64,000 nucleotides of DNA from Cacajao melanocephalus (lineage: Eukaryota > Chordata > Mammalia > Primates > Pitheciidae), in contig CAUYLG010051073.1 in NCBI GenBank assembly GCA_963573385.1, positions 1 to 64,000 of the forward strand, in the 5' to 3' direction. The notes beneath the pieces were generated by a model. The model saw nothing but the letters and a program-made list of their open reading frames with translations, was not told where the DNA came from and did not search any database. Made by a program: the position numbers and the translations under genes. Numbering within the stretch: position 1 is the stretch's first letter; every line of letters begins with the position of its first letter. This document shows positions 1 to 12,542 of this stretch, in pieces.

Positions 1-96
1 GTCGCAGCCACGCAGTCAGAGCACTGCCCTGTGGCTCCTTTCCACAGCTCCTTCCACAACCTGCCCCATCCACGGTGGGCGCCCTCATCACCCAGA

Positions 97-268
97 GACC
101 CCCTGCATTCTCTTTTTTTTTTCCCCCTTTTTGTGGAGAACGGGGTCTTACTGTATTGCCCAGGCAGGTCTCGAACTCCTAGGCTCAAGCTATCTTCCCG
201 CCTCTGCCTCCCTAAAAGCTGGGATTACAGGCTTGAGCCACTGCGCCTGGTGACCCCCTGCATTCTCT
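97..268 (-). mobile_element. Free left Alu monomer (FLAM-like) with perfect target-site duplication
   Basis: A T-rich stretch at 112-130 is followed by the reverse complement of an Alu left monomer, ending in the GTGAGCCACTGCGCC-type motif near 250. It lacks the extra segment typical of the right monomer. The 17-bp sequence GACCCCCTGCATTCTCT lies on both sides (97-113 and 252-268), which marks an intact retroposition event. It is a single-monomer insertion rather than a broken dimer. Confidence 0.85.
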
Positions 269-1139
269 CTCAGACCCTCACACCCAGAGAAAACTGACCC
301 CATGGGGCACGCCCAAAGTCCCCTGCCATGGGGTCACTGGACCTGGGCCTGCAGGCACAGATGTCTGGGTGGCTGGGGATGGCGGGGCCGTGGCAGCAGC
401 CTCTGCAGGGCAGTGATAACCCGGCTGGCACTGGCAGGCTGTGCCCAGTTTCAGCAGACGCACCTCTCAGGGCATCTTGGGCCAGGAGCCACATCCCTGG
501 CTCCCGGCTCGGGGCCAGCAGCAAGAAGCGACAGGGAGGCAGAGCCCCTGACAAAGCACTCGTCCTCTGTGAGCAGAGATAAACCTTGAGGGGGAGAGGG
601 GCGCTCCATCAGCCTTGCGGCAAGCCGCCACGCGCTGACAGGGCACATGCGAGGCCTTTCGCGGCCACGCGGCTCTGTGTGTCGTTATTCACGGCAGAGC
701 CTGCTTTATCTCCCGCACAGTATGTGAGGCCACAAGGCGGGCGCTGGCTCCGCGCACGGGGCTCCCTTAGAAAATATTAATATGTAAATGTCACTCTCCG
801 AAGACCAGAAATGAAATGGAATGACCGACTGCAAGATGTTCTGCTGGCGAGATAAAACGAGAAAAGAAAAGGAGAAAAAGCTGCCAGGGCTGGAGGCGGG
901 GGCGAGTTTCGTGCTTAGGCGGGGGAGCTGGAGGGGAGCGTGGGATTCGGGGTCGGGGGGTCAGCCACTTCCACTCTCTCTAGGCAGATGGCTTCGGCAC
1001 AAGGCCTGAGAGCAGGTGGAAGCTTCCAGGCTGCGGCTCCCCAGTGTCGTCTTCTCCCTGTGCAGGACGACACATTCAGGCACTCACGTGTTACTCTCTC
1101 CAGGGGTCTGCTGGAAGCTTTTCCTGTGCAGAGCTCACC
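269..1139. other. Unique GC-rich non-coding sequence
   Basis: I recognise no repeat or exon here. The short open frames have no family resemblance. The stretch around 690-800 turns AT-rich (TATGTGAGG, then AAAATATTAATATGTAAATG) after a CpG-containing segment and could be a small regulatory island. Confidence 0.4.
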
Positions 1140-1250
1140 TGGTCACCGGCAGCTCTACTGCCCCATTTCACAGATGAGAAAGCTGTGGCACGGGAAGGCT
1201 AAGTGGGAGGGTCAAGGACCCATGGCTATGCTAGAACCTAGGTCCCCAAG
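1140..1250 (-). repeat. MIR fragment
   Basis: It contains CCCCATTTCACAGATGAGAAA followed by a diverged CTGTGGCACGGG and ends with AGAACCTAGGTCCCC. This is the order expected for the reverse complement of the ancient tRNA-derived MIR SINE core. Divergence is high, so the edges are approximate. Confidence 0.6.
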
Positions 1251-1612
1251 TGTGTCCTCGGGCGACCCCATCTCCTCCCATCTCTCTCAGAGACACCAGG
1301 AGGGAACCATGTGATGGCCTGTGTGTCTAGGCTGCCTTCCTCATCTCCCCAGCGAAGGGGACACAGGCTGCCCTCAGCGAAGGCAGAAGCCCTTACCCAC
1401 TGGGAACATCAAAACCCAGGACACACCCCCACGCCAAGCTGCAGCCCCTGATGAGTGGTAATGCTACCAATACCAGCTGACTCCTCAAATCGAGGTGGAA
1501 AAAATGGCAGGGGGGCCTTAGAAAGAATACGGACCACCTCCTGGTTCATTTTTCTAATTTTACAGCTGGGAAAACTCAGTCTAGTGTAATTTTAAAAACT
1601 TTTTTTTTTTTT

Positions 1613-1890
1613 GGCCAGGCGCAGTGGCTCACACCTGTAGTCCCAGCGTTTTGGGAGGCCAAGGCAGGCAGATCACAAGGTCAGGAGTTCAAGACCAGCC
1701 TGACCAACATAGTGAAACCCGTCTCTACTAAAAATACAAAAATTAGCCAGGCGTGGTGGTGGGCACCTGTCGTCCCAGCTACTCAGGAGGCTGAGGCATT
1801 AGAACTGCTTGAACCTGGGAGGCGGAGGTTGCAGTGAGCTGAGATCATGCCACTGCGCTCCAGCCTGGGTGACAGGAGAGACTCCATCTT
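1613..1890 (+). mobile_element. Alu SINE
   Basis: Starts at GGCCAGGCGCAGTGGCTCAC, has both monomers with the middle ACTAAAAATACAAAAATTAGCC linker, and ends at GACTCCATCTT without a long A-tail. It is preceded by a 12-T run. It abuts an inverted Alu fragment at 1891. Confidence 0.95.
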
Positions 1891-2045
1891 ATCTCTTTTT
1901 GGGACAGGGTCTCCCCTGTTGCCCAGACTAGAGTGCAGTGGTGGCATCATGGCTCAGTGCAACCTCCACCTCCTGGGCTCAAGAGATTTTTGTTATTTTT
2001 TGTGGAGATGGGGGTCTCGTTGTATGGCCCAGGCTGACCTCCAGA
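1891..2045 (-). mobile_element. Partial Alu in inverted orientation
   Basis: Reverse-complement Alu beginning TTTTTGGGACAGGGTCTCCCC, with GTTGCCCAGACTAGAGTGCAGTGG, then a deletion that joins it to GTGGAGATGGGGGTCTCG. It stops inside the left monomer near CCCAGGCTGACCTCC. It is tail-to-tail with the Alu ending at 1890. Confidence 0.85.
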
Positions 2046-3384
2046 GAATATTTAATCACTGTTGAACTATCTACCACCCCCGGGCCACACCACACTCCAA
2101 CATTCCCACCTCCTACCCCTTTGAACTCTGGTGAGTGGCTGCCGGCACCGTCTAAGACGCTCAACCACAGGTCCCAGGTAGGGCAGCCTGCCCAAGATCC
2201 TGCGATCACAGGTGCTGGCACCAGATCGCAGCCCAGCTCCGCCCCCGTCCCCAGGCCTCCCAGGAGTGAGTACTCCAGGGGGCTGGTCCCCTGTAAGGCT
2301 CACATGCAACGATCTGTCTCCAGCAGGGACCAGAGACTTAGCTCTAGGGAAGCTCTGGCAAGACTGGAGTGAAGGCCAGGGACGCCATTGCCTCCAAGCC
2401 TCCCTTCCCAGCCTCAGCTGCTGCCAGGCACCGGCATCTTATTCCTCCTCTTCCCATCTCCTCTCCATCCCTTCCCCTGCTTGCCCGCTGCCCCACGTGT
2501 GCAGTGCTGAGACACCAGAGAGTGGCATCGTGGGCTCCAGGTGGGGACACCCACTGGCCAGAGCCAGCAGGGCAGGGCAGGGTTAAGGCCTCGGTAGAAG
2601 AGGCAGGCTCTCTTCCCCTTGGTTTCTAGGCTGCTTAAAGGGCTGTGACCGCGTGTGCTGGGGGCCACTGAAGAGCACTGGGGTGGGTTCCAATGTTCCC
2701 ACCCCACCCCATCCTAGCCTCGGACCTCAGCTCTGCACAGCCCAGCTGCAGGCACCCTGGAAGGCATCAGGGCCATTTCCATCTCCAGCCCCTGCCCTCC
2801 ACGCCGCCAACCTGTTCAGGCGATCTCCCCTCACACAGAAAACTGCCTGGCCCATTCCAGGCCACTGCCACCCCTGAGTCCTGAGAGGGCACAGGCTGAG
2901 CGGAGACCAGCCTCTGGCCCTTCTTTCTGAGCTCCTGCCCTCCCTCACGTCCCTCCTCCCACCCGCTGCCAGATCTCATCAGCAGGCTCTCAGGGTGACC
3001 CCAGGCCCCGAAGCTAAAGGAGCAGTTGTGTTTCTTCGTCAGTCACTGCCAGCTTGCTACTTAACCCCACCAAGCACGGAAGCCCACGGCCCGGGAGGCT
3101 GGCAGGAGGGGCCGCGGGGGAGCGTGGGCTGAGACCAGCAGGCTCCTGGCTCCCCAGGCACTGCCCCCAGGCTGGAGTGCAGGCCCCTGGGACAGGGATG
3201 GGGACAGAGGTGAGGCGGGCACCCGCAGATGGAAACAGTGATTTCAGAAAGCTGGAATGCTGCTTGGGAAATATCAGGGCTTGTTCGTCAAAGTGAGGCG
3301 CAATGGGAGCGGCAAGGCTGGCTCCTGTGGTCCCCGGAGGCGGAGTGCCCCCGACACGTGTGCGCACGCATCCAGATGCAGGCA
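2046..3384. other. Unique GC-rich non-coding sequence
   Basis: No dated repeat or convincing exon is visible. Pyrimidine-rich stretches near 2400-2480 and 2690-2960 could be decayed L2, but I cannot support that. Confidence 0.35.
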
Positions 3385-3545
3385 TTCATACACACACGTG
3401 TATACACATCCACCCACAGTCACCATATGTGCATGGGTATGCCTGCACACACACACACGCATGCCCACTCACACGCACAAACACAAAAATACATGCCCAC
3501 ACGCACGTACAGGCGAACACACATACGTGTGCACATGCAAACACA
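3385..3545. repeat. Imperfect CA-rich low-complexity tract
   Basis: Alternating purine-pyrimidine sequence: ATACACACACGTGTATACAC, CACACACACACACGCATGCC, CACATACGTGTGCACATGC. It is interrupted often enough to be an old degenerate microsatellite with Z-DNA-forming composition. Confidence 0.8.
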
Positions 3546-4111
3546 TCCCTGCCAAGCCTCTGACTCACCAGCCTGTCCTGCAGGGACTGGGAGAGGAGCT
3601 GTTAGGGGCTCAGGAACCTCCCGCCAAGGCCCTGACCACCCCCAGGCAAGGGGCAGGCAGAGGGCACTTGGGGCCTGGACGTGTGATCTGGCCTTGGGAA
3701 ACCTCTATCCTGGAATGAGAGGTTGCCGGCAGCAGAGGTCCTTCCCAGGGACAGTGGGCAGAGAGCGAACTCGGCCGCCTGTGTGAGGAGCCGGCAGGGT
3801 GAAGAGTGGGGCTGGCCGCCTTCCCAGAGGCCGTGCCAAGACTTCTGTGGCGTCACTCTCCCAGGCAAGGGGGCTACACAGCCAAGCCTGCCACCTCCAG
3901 GCCTGACTGCCCTGCCCTCCTTCCAGAGCTGAGGAAGCCCCAGGAGCTGCCCTCTTGGGGGGACTCAAGAGCAGGCAGGATCCTGGGGGCAGAACTCAGA
4001 GGGTGCAGGGGATGGGGGGGGTCCCACGAAGGGGGAAATGCAGGCAGCAGTGCAAAGGTGTTTCCAGGGAAGCCCTGGGGGCTCCTGGCCCTCCTCCCCT
4101 GAGACTCAACT

Positions 4112-4252
4112 AGAGGGAGAGGAAGAGGAGAGAGGGAGAGGGGAAGAGAGAAACAGGGGAGGTGAGAGGGGAGACAGAAGAAGAGGAAGGTGGGGGGAGG
4201 AGGGAGGCTGAGAGGAGGGAGAGAGCCGGGGAGGAAAGCCAGGTGGGCAGGG
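4112..4252. repeat. Purine-rich (GGA/GA) tract
   Basis: About 140 bases are almost entirely A and G on the plus strand (GAGGGAGAGGAAGAGGAGAG and similar). It is low-complexity homopurine sequence with triplex (H-DNA) potential. There is no coding signal. Confidence 0.8.
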
Positions 4253-4944
4253 GGGTCTTCTAGGAGGCGGTGGGGAGAGCGAGTAGCCCTGAGCTGTGCA
4301 CCCTAGGGAGACCCCCTCTTTCTTCCAGCATGGTGCACCCTGGAAACACCTGGGAACCTTGGGGTCTTTTGTTTTCTTTAGGAGGCCCCAGGGATTGAAT
4401 GTGGAGTGGTCTCAACGCAAGACTCCCGCACAGCAGTCATGCTGCGTGGGAGCAGAGACGCAGACGCAGATCCCGGGGCCCTGGCCCAGAGAATCAGAGG
4501 CCGCAGCAGGACTCCGATTTCTGTGTTGTCCACGTGCCTGGCCCCAGGGGGATTCTGATGTTTGGAGGAGTGTGGGACCCCCTCCCAGTCTGCACCGGGG
4601 CCAGGGTGGGGGGACTCCAAGAGCAGCCCTTTCTCAGGAGGACAGGGAAGAATAGCCCAGGGGCCGTGTACCAGGCGGGAGGCCCAGGAGAGCTGCGGGG
4701 ATTTGGGCGGGATTCCTTTTGCTTCCTGGAGGAGGAGGGGGAGGCCTGGAGGCAGCGGATTCCCCCAGCTCCCTCTAGAAGCTAAGCGACAAGGAAGGGG
4801 CTGGCCGGGTAAAGCCTGGGAATGTGTTTTCAGGCTGAGGAGCAGCAGCGGGGAAGAGAAGAGAGGACGTAGCTAGTGACGGAGGGAAGTCCTGGGTGCC
4901 CGAGTGCTGAGGGGCAGCCAGCATGAGCCCCCACGGTGAGGATG

Positions 4945-5125
4945 GCTAGTGCTTCTGCGCACTGTTTCAGGCATTGTGGAAGGCTGTTCTTCCCACACTA
5001 CTCAGGGGCAAACGGTACAGAGACGTTAAGCAAGTGGCCTTAAGTCGCCCAGCTGCAAAGTGGCTGAGCTGGGAGACAAGGAACCAGGCGGGCTGGAGCC
5101 CAGGTTCATGCTCCCAGTCACCACC
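4945..5125 (-). repeat. MIR fragment
   Basis: Order matches reverse-complement MIR: GTACAGAGACGTTAAGCAAGTGG, then TCGCCCAGCTGCAAAGTGGC, then GAGCCCAGGTTCATGCTCC. It is diverged but the core is intact. Confidence 0.65.
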
Positions 5126-5529
5126 TGTGAGCCGGGAGAGAAAAGGCAGGACACAGAGGTGGCAGGAGTCAGGTGTGGCTCAGGGGTCCCTGCTAGGCCA
5201 GCTAAGATGCTGCCCAGATGGCTCATGGACCACAGGACAGAGTGATAGGGATGCCCACAGGGCCCAAAACTCAGGCTGCAGGTCTCGAGAAAGCAGACAG
5301 CGGCGAGGGCACAGGAGTGTTTTCAGGGCTTCCAGAGCTCCTCAACGGCAGCTGGGCTTTAGGGTCAGGTAAAGCGTGATGGGCAGAACAGCACAGCTGT
5401 AGCTGGCCCTTCCGACTCCCCCAAGGCCCTGGCTGGTGATGTGCTGCTGCCCAGCTGTTCCTATGACTCAGCAGGCCGGAATAAGCAGGCAAGACTGGGG
5501 TCCCCCATCCCCGACCCTCTCGGACCTGC

Positions 5530-5760
5530 AATTAAATTAGCCTCTGTCTTCACCAACATCACTGGCTAACCAGCATCCGCCACCCCCTGTTCCCTGGGTG
5601 ATGGGAGCGCTCTCATATCAGAGTGGACTCTAATGCGTGCGGTGTGAGGGACCCTTAATTTATTATGTGCCTGTAATTGATGTTTATATAAAGTAGCTCT
5701 TACAGCTACTCAAAGTAGGAGATGAAAAGCAATCAATCAGCCATTTGCCTCAAAAGAGAG
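5530..5760. promoter_or_regulatory. AT-rich repeat-free island, candidate conserved non-coding element
   Basis: Contains TTAATTTATTATGTGCCTGT, TAATTGATGTTTATATAAAG and AGCAATCAATCAGCCATTTG, all homeodomain-type TAAT/ATCAAT motifs, set in GC-rich surroundings. I see no repeat family. The regulatory role is inferred from composition only. Confidence 0.35.
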
Positions 5761-6359
5761 GGAAGAAAACACCACACATCTCAAAAGCAGTCCCCGAAAA
5801 AATCTTGGGGAAGGGGCTGGATTAGCACGTGAGCACTTTGAAGCGTGGGGTTCCCACCAGGCAGACGGATGGCACAGCCAGGATTTGGGGAGTGGCACAG
5901 GCTGCCCTGGTTCACAGAAGCACAGCGAATGAGAGGTCCCTTCTGGAGAAGCCAGGCCTCCGTGCAAGATGCTGTCCTGGGGCCCAACAGCTGTCCTCGG
6001 CACCTGGCTGGTCCTGCCACCACACTAACCGCTTCACAGCAGCCTGCTGTGTTCCCTCTGGGTCTCAACTCCAGTGACTACTGCCTGAGTTGAGGGGGCT
6101 CTGCTGAGCCTGAGGATGACCCCAGGGCCACACCCCTGCCTCACAGCTGAGGTTTAACGATGCCCAGCCGGGCTCTGGACTCACAGAACAGTGCTCCCTA
6201 CACCTTGTGCTAATTCTCTCCCCTCTGCTCACACCCACACATTGCATCCACCCCCGCAACCTCCCACCACTGCAAAGCACCTTCCACCAGTCCTGCATGG
6301 AGACCGCAACTACAGGGCCATGGAGAGGCTGGGATGGGAGCCCTCCGAGCAGCCTGCAG
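5761..6359. other. Unique non-coding sequence
   Basis: Moderate GC sequence without a recognised repeat, exon or regulatory motif. Confidence 0.35.
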
Positions 6360-7830
<1,471 letters not shown>

Positions 7831-8149
7831 GGTGCGGGGAGCAGGATGAGCAGGAGGCCTGCGGGGGTCTCGGGGAGCTCTGGGGTTCCAGCTGGGGCTC
7901 TGATTTTCACTCTTCATGGTGGGTGGGAGCTGTGGAAGGGTTCCTACAAGACCAAAGCTAGGTGCACCCACACTTGGGGGCCCGCCTCCCTAAGAAGGCT
8001 GGGTTCCCCTCCCTCCCAGTGTTTTCTTCCAGCAGAGAGCCTCGGAAACAGCCCCAACCCCTGCTGAGGTACCAAGCCCAGGGCCTGTTCCCAGGCACAC
8101 AGCTCCAGGCACAAAACAAGGCTGCCATGTGTGCCCCTGCCAAGGCAGG

Positions 8150-9362
8150 TGGGTGTAGGCCACACCAACACCCACACACACCCACGCACACACTGGGATC
8201 CATGCAGGCCACACCAACACACACACACACACACACACTGGGACCCGTGCAGGCCACACCAACACACATACACCCCAACACACACACACACACACACACA
8301 CACACGGGCCCATGCAGGCCACACCAACACACACAAACCAACACACCAACACACACACACCAACACACACACACACACACACACACACTGGGGCCTGTGC
8401 AGGCACCAACACACCAGCACACACACACACGGGGGCCCATGCAGACCACACCAACACAGACACACCGACACTGACACCAACACACACACACACTGGGGCC
8501 CGTGCAGGCCACACCATACACACACACAGGCCCATGCAGGCCACACCAATACACACACACACAAACACACACACTGGGGCCTGTGCAGGCCATACCAACA
8601 CACACACACATATACACACTGGGGCCCATGCAGGCCACACCAACACACACACACCCCAACACACACACACACTGGGGCCCATGCAGGCCACACCAACACA
8701 CACACTGGGGCCTGTGCAGGCCACACCAACACACACACACGACACACACACACACTGGGGACCGTGCAGACTACACCAACACACACATATACATACACAC
8801 ACTGGGGACCGTGCAGGCCACACACACACACACACACTAGGGGCCCGTGCAGGCCACACCAACACACACACACACACACACACACACACTGACACATACA
8901 CATTGGGGCCTGTGCAGACCACGACACACACACACACACACACACGGGCCTGTGCAAGCCACACACATACACAGACACACACATTGACACATACACACAC
9001 ATAGGGGCCGGTGCAGGGCATATCGACACACACACTGATACACATACACATGCTGGGGCCTGTGCAGTCAACACTGAGATACACACACACAGACACACAC
9101 ACACATACGGGCCCATGCAGTCCACGCCCACACCCACACACACACATACACGCAGGCCTGTGCAGGCCCCACATATACATTGACACAGACACACATGCAC
9201 TGACACACAGGTGCCTGTGCAGTCCACTCCGACACACACGGACCCGTGTAGTCCACACCAATACACACAGTGACACACATATACACTGGGGCCCATGCGG
9301 GCCACACCAACCAACACACACACTGATACACACACAGACACACACACACACGCACACACATA
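8150..9362. repeat. Composite minisatellite/microsatellite: GC core plus variable CA runs
   Basis: About 23 copies of a core of the form GGGGCCYRTGCAGGCCACACC are separated by (CA)n runs of different length, giving unit sizes of about 35-80 bp. Cores are most alike between about 8200 and 8850. Towards the right they diverge (TGCAGTCAACAC, TGTAGTCCACACC). The tract is C/A-rich on the plus strand and nearly stop-free in several frames, which creates spurious long Cys/Val or Thr/His open frames. It is probably highly variable in length. Confidence 0.95.
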
Positions 9363-9689
9363 GGCTGGGACCCTGGTCCTGGGCTGGGGGAGGCAGTGGG
9401 TGAGCCCAGGGGACTGCGGAGTGCAGCCTCCATTAAGAATTTATCAGCCCAGAGGGAAGAAGTCTTTCGTGCTGGGCCTCACACAGTGGGGTCCTCCCGG
9501 CAGCAAAACTTTGCTTCTGGGAATAAAATGGAAATTCAGCCCCTGGAGTATAATGAAAAGCCGGCTCACAAAGCATTTTCCTCTGAGCGGCTGAGCGGCC
9601 CCCTAATGATGGGAGAGCTGCGGGGCAGGCTGGAGCCCTGGGGGCTCCAGGGCGGGTGCATCTGATGGTGGCTGCGTGGGGGTGCTTGG

Positions 9690-9860
9690 CCCCCCCACCC
9701 TGGGCCCCACCTGCTCGGCGCCTCCTGGCCTAATAAAGCCTCTCTCTTTGGAGTCACATTCAATGTGGTTCCAACAGGGAGCCATACGTCACCAAATCCA
9801 GCAAAAATTTGTGCTAAATTGAATCAATCCATCTTGGAAATGGCTCTTGTCAGCTTCTGT
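9690..9860. promoter_or_regulatory. AT-rich repeat-free island, candidate conserved non-coding element
   Basis: Contains CCTAATAAAGCCTCTCTCTT, TCACATTCAATGTGGTTCC and TGCTAAATTGAATCAATCCA without any repeat I recognise. Low-GC, non-repetitive islands in GC-rich introns are often conserved enhancers. The role is inferred only. Confidence 0.3.
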
Positions 9861-11408
9861 CAGAGGAACCGTCTGCGGGGGACGAAGGGATCAGGATGTG
9901 GGGGGTTGGGGGTCTCCTCTCCCTTCCCAACACCTGCAAGGTATCCACAGTCTCTGATGGAGGTGAGGAAGGGATTCACACACACACATTTACCCTCGAG
10001 AATAAGGCTCATGGCACGCAGCCAGGGGGCAGGAGGGCAGCGGAGGTGTGCCGGTAACAGCACGCATGTCCCCACCCAGCATGACCAGCCTGCCCTTGCT
10101 CCCCACGCTGGCCTTTGGGGCCAGCACACGGCCTCAGATGGAGCCTCCAGGCCCCTCCATTCAATGTCACTCCATACTCATTAGGCACCTGCAAAGTATC
10201 TGCTGACAACAGGGAGGGTCAGGGTAGCTGGCCAAACGGAGCTCGGACCCTCCAGGTTGGTGACCAAGGACGACGGCCCCTTTGTACTCTGGAGCTGGCT
10301 GGGAGGGCCCTGGCCTTGGCCTTGGCTCCTCCTAGTATCTGTACGTGGAGCTGGGAGCTCCTGAGATACACAGGACACAGAATGGGAGCCAGCCATTCCC
10401 CGACTGTTCTGAGGGGCAACTGAGTGAGACTCAGGCAGCCTCTGAAGGCCCAGCCTTGGTGCCCCCACCGACACTGCCTTCCCATGGCCGGGAGCTTGCT
10501 ACCTCCACCCGAAGCTGTCCCCGGCATGGATCCAACCCTTCCCGCCCCCTCGCTTCCACGTGCACCCACAGAATCCCGCACACCCATCATGTGGGCAGGC
10601 CACTTTCTCCGTTACACAGTAACCCCAATCTGCCTGGCCTTCCAGCTTCTGTCCATGTCTTTTCCCTCACCAGGTGAGTCTTTCTTCTCTGCAGAGGCCA
10701 CGTGGATCCCTCCTCTCCTTCAGTTCCTGGTTCAAGTCCCTCTCCCTGCTGTTCCCACCTCTGCCCAGCCCTACCTGACATACCCACTGTGTCCCAGACA
10801 GCCAGGTGCCAGGACCAGGAGTGCTGTTGACCAATGAACCTTGTGTGCCTCATCGGTGCACGTGCGCGGTGCGGAGACCCCGATACGCGTGACTGTACAT
10901 CCCCCAGGACCTGACATCAGGCTGGGCACAGTGACCAACCTTTCTGCTGGAGGTCAAGTTCAAGGGCCCCAGTTCAGGTAAAAGACAAAGCGTGATTAGC
11001 TGCCTGCTTATTTCAGTCTCTCCAGAAAAACAGACCAACACACCAGCTGCCACCAGCATGTCCAGCGCACGGGCAGCCTGCCCTGAGAGGCTGTGTCTGG
11101 GTAACTACTGCCACGTGTTCATGAGGCAGCTCCCTCAGGATGTTTTAGAGGCCTCGGGCCCCACCCTGAAACCCACCCAGGCCACAGCTGGGGGCATGGA
11201 TGGCTGGAGGTTCAGGCTGAAGTTCAACCACCTCCCCTCTGGCAGGCAGGCTCCTACAAAGCCCTCCAGGGCCCTGTGCTCCTCCTGGAGCTGGTGGCTT
11301 CACTCCCGTCCGGTCCTAACTCACCTCTCTCCCCTGGTGGTGCAGAAACAGAGCAGAGGCTGGGCAGAAGCCACCTGTGTAGGTCACTCTGTAACATCAT
11401 CTGTTCCG
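9861..11408. other. Unique, mostly GC-rich sequence
   Basis: No clear exon. The pyrimidine-rich segment at about 10540-10800 has a faint L2 flavour (CTGTTCCCACCTCTGCC) but is too diverged to call. Confidence 0.3.
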
Positions 11409-11425
11409 AAAAATTAAGTGAGAGA

Positions 11426-11720
11426 GGCTGGGCGCCATGGCTTCTGCCTGTCTTCCCAGCACTTTGGGAGACCGAGGTGGTTGGATTACCTGAGGTCAGG
11501 AGTTCGAGACCAGCGCCTGGCCAATAGGGTGAAACCCCATCTCTACTAAAAATATAAAAATTAGCTGGGAGTGGTGGTGTACACCTATAATCCCAGCTAC
11601 TCGGAAGGCTGAGACATGAGAATCACTTGAACTCTGGAAGCGGACATTGCACTGAGCCAAGATGGAGTTACTACATCCCAGCCTGAGTGACAGAGCAAGC
11701 CTCCATCTCAAAAGAAAAAA
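11426..11720 (+). mobile_element. Alu SINE
   Basis: Begins GGCTGGGCGCCATGGCTTC and ends in an A-rich tail. Flanked by the TSD AAAAATTAAGTGA at 11409-11421 and 11721-11733. The poly-A merges into the second copy of the duplication. Confidence 0.95.
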
Positions 11721-11925
11721 AAAAATTAAGTGATGACGTTAGAAGTCGGGGCACTGGCCGCCTCGGCAGGGGGCCAGAGGAGGCTTTTGGGGGCTGGGCA
11801 CACTGTTTCTCCTCTAGGGGCCCATGACATAGTGAGCTCAGGTCCTAGAAATGCACAAGGCGTGTGCTCACAACTGTTCTGATGAATATGACGCATCCAT
11901 TTCAAATTGAAAAAGAGGGAAAATG

Positions 11926-12226
11926 GGCCGGGAGCAGTGGCTCACGCCTGTAATCCCAGCACTTTGGGAGGCTGAGGCAGGCAGATCACAAGGTCAGGAG
12001 ATTGAGACCACCTGGCCAACATACTGAAACCCCGCCTCTACAAAAAAAATTCAAAAATTAGCCAGGCGTGGTGGCGAATACCTGTAGTCCCAGCTACTTG
12101 GGAGGCTGAGGCAGGGGAATCGCTCGAACTGGGAGGCGGAGGTTGCAGTGAGCCGAGATCACACCATTGCACTCTGGCCTGGCGACACAGCAAGACTCTG
12201 TCTCGAAAAAAAAAAAAAAAAAAAAA
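11926..12226 (+). mobile_element. Alu SINE, first of a tandem pair
   Basis: Full-length from GGCCGGGAGCAGTGGCTCAC to a long A run ending at 12226. It is followed at once by a second Alu in the same orientation. Confidence 0.95.
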
Positions 12227-12528
12227 CTTAGTGCACGGTAGCTCACGCCTGTAATCCCAGCACTTTGGGAGGCTGAGGCAGGGGGATCATGAGGTCAGGA
12301 GTTGAAGACCAGTCTGACCAAAATGGTAAAACCCTATCTCTACTAAAAATACAAAAATGATTCAGGTGTGGGGCTGGGTGCCTGTAATCCCAGCTATTTG
12401 GGAGGCTGTGGTGGAAGTATCGCTTGAACCCAGGAGGTGGAAGTTGCAGTGAGCAGAGATCCCGGCATTGCACCCCAGGCTGGGCAGCACAGTGAGACTC
12501 CGTCTCAAAAAAAAAAAAAAAAAAAAAA
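12227..12528 (+). mobile_element. Alu SINE, second of a tandem pair
   Basis: Begins CTTAGTGCACGGTAGCTCACG, an altered 5' end directly after the A-tail of the first copy, and ends in about 22 A. The sequence GGGAAAAT before the first Alu resembles GGAAAATG after this one. This suggests a single duplication enclosing both, with the second inserted in the tail of the first. Confidence 0.93.
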
Positions 12529-12542
12529 GGAAAATGACACAT

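Noticed and set aside
3229..3786. 185-codon frame rich in His and Thr
   Set aside because: Artefact of the CA-rich tract at 3385-3545.
7944..9359. 471-codon open frame on the minus strand, rich in Cys and Val, and similar long frames on both strands
   Set aside because: They are translations of CA/TG repeats and GC cores, in which stop codons are rare. They have no start context, splice signals or protein family.
8150..9362. Repeat-spacer layout superficially like a CRISPR array
   Set aside because: The spacers are low-complexity CA runs of variable length, the repeats are diverged, and the window is clearly primate DNA with Alus.
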